A stretch of 64,000 nucleotides of DNA. It comes from Methylotenera sp. (GTDB lineage Bacteria > Pseudomonadota > Gammaproteobacteria > Burkholderiales > Methylophilaceae). Shown here piece after piece: positions 63,863 through 64,000 of this stretch. The stretch is taken from positions 16,301 through 80,300 of the forward strand of contig NZ_JAUXOY010000008.1 of assembly GCF_030684185.1 (NCBI RefSeq), written 5' to 3'. Each line of letters begins with the position of its first letter. Within the stretch, counting starts at the first letter, position 1. The position numbers were made by a program, and so were the translations under genes. The notes below the pieces were generated by a model. That model made no database searches, was not told the origin of the DNA, and worked only from the letters and a program-made list of their open reading frames with translations.

Positions 63863-64000
63863 ATGAACTTACCACAAAGGGCGTTGGAAGACATCAAGGT
63901 CAATGTGAAACTGAAGCTTGCAGCACTGTGGGCGAGTTTTATGTTTCTCTACATCTATGTAGATTATTTCCACTTATATATGCCGGGCTCCATAGAGGAT
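63863..64000 (+). CDS. DUF6326-like membrane protein (partial, cut by window end)
   Basis: The first 46 codons read MNLPQRALEDIKVNVKLK, then LAALWASFMFLYIYVDYFHL, then YMPGSIED. From memory, the EDIKVNVKLKLAALW start and the MFLYIYxDYF-x-x-YxPG segment are those of the DUF6326 family of small multi-pass membrane proteins. AGGAG precedes the ATG. The first part is nearly identical in DNA to the start of the gene at 62370. Confidence 0.7.
   Translation, partial: MNLPQRALEDIKVNVKLKLAALWASFMFLYIYVDYFHLYMPGSIED

Overview
This 64 kb window looks like an ordinary chromosomal stretch of a betaproteobacterium of the Methylophilaceae type (Methylotenera or a close relative). The basis is moderate GC content, the neighbourhoods murA-grxD-bolA-mla, pepA-holC, lptFG and sigma/DUF3619/DUF3106/RDD, and the protein families. 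The assignment is by recognition only and was not checked by search. No rRNA, tRNA, CRISPR array, prophage or complete insertion sequence was seen.

1-7.5 kb: a minus-strand block running from the Mla phospholipid-transport genes (mlaFEDCB) through a YadG/YadH-type ABC exporter, a BolA protein, grxD and murA into hisG, which is cut by the window edge. 7.6-10.4 kb: a type IV pilin-like gene with a clear sigma-54 promoter, divergent from an orphan membrane histidine kinase. 10.4-27.4 kb: housekeeping genes (cytochrome c4, engB, trmB, a MidA-like methyltransferase, a PTR1-like reductase, ttcA, topA, pbpG, gcvH, a repetitive coiled-coil protein, holC, pepA, lptFG). Near the end of this stretch lies a sigma factor / DUF3619 / DUF3106 / RDD cassette that looks like an envelope-stress module. 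28.1-31.5 kb: a PP0621 family gene, then pilS and pilR. PilR is a sigma-54 activator and may act on the pilin promoter 20 kb away.

31.5-56.9 kb: a cation antiporter, ampD, a two-gene RND efflux system, DUF898 and M48 membrane proteins, a dicarboxylate symporter, an RsmB-type methyltransferase with a lysine-rich tail, two tandem DUF3108 proteins, purM, an AI-2E family protein, hda, a FAD dehydrogenase, a ClsC-like phospholipase D protein, ahpCF, an isolated soxYZ pair behind a BepA-like protease, and moaC. Two small repeat elements sit here: a MITE-like element at 46.1 kb and a perfect 26 bp hairpin at 51.2 kb.

56.9-64 kb is the accessory end. It starts with two gene relics (a truncated brnT-like toxin and a fliR remnant with an in-frame stop). 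A two-component system follows, divergent from a PEP-CTERM protein gene, with a CCCCT-N5-AGGGG palindrome between them. Then comes a run of small lipoproteins and unknown proteins with direct repeats, a duplicated gene start, and one sequence with the architecture of an integron attC recombination site. This last segment is the most likely place for something new.
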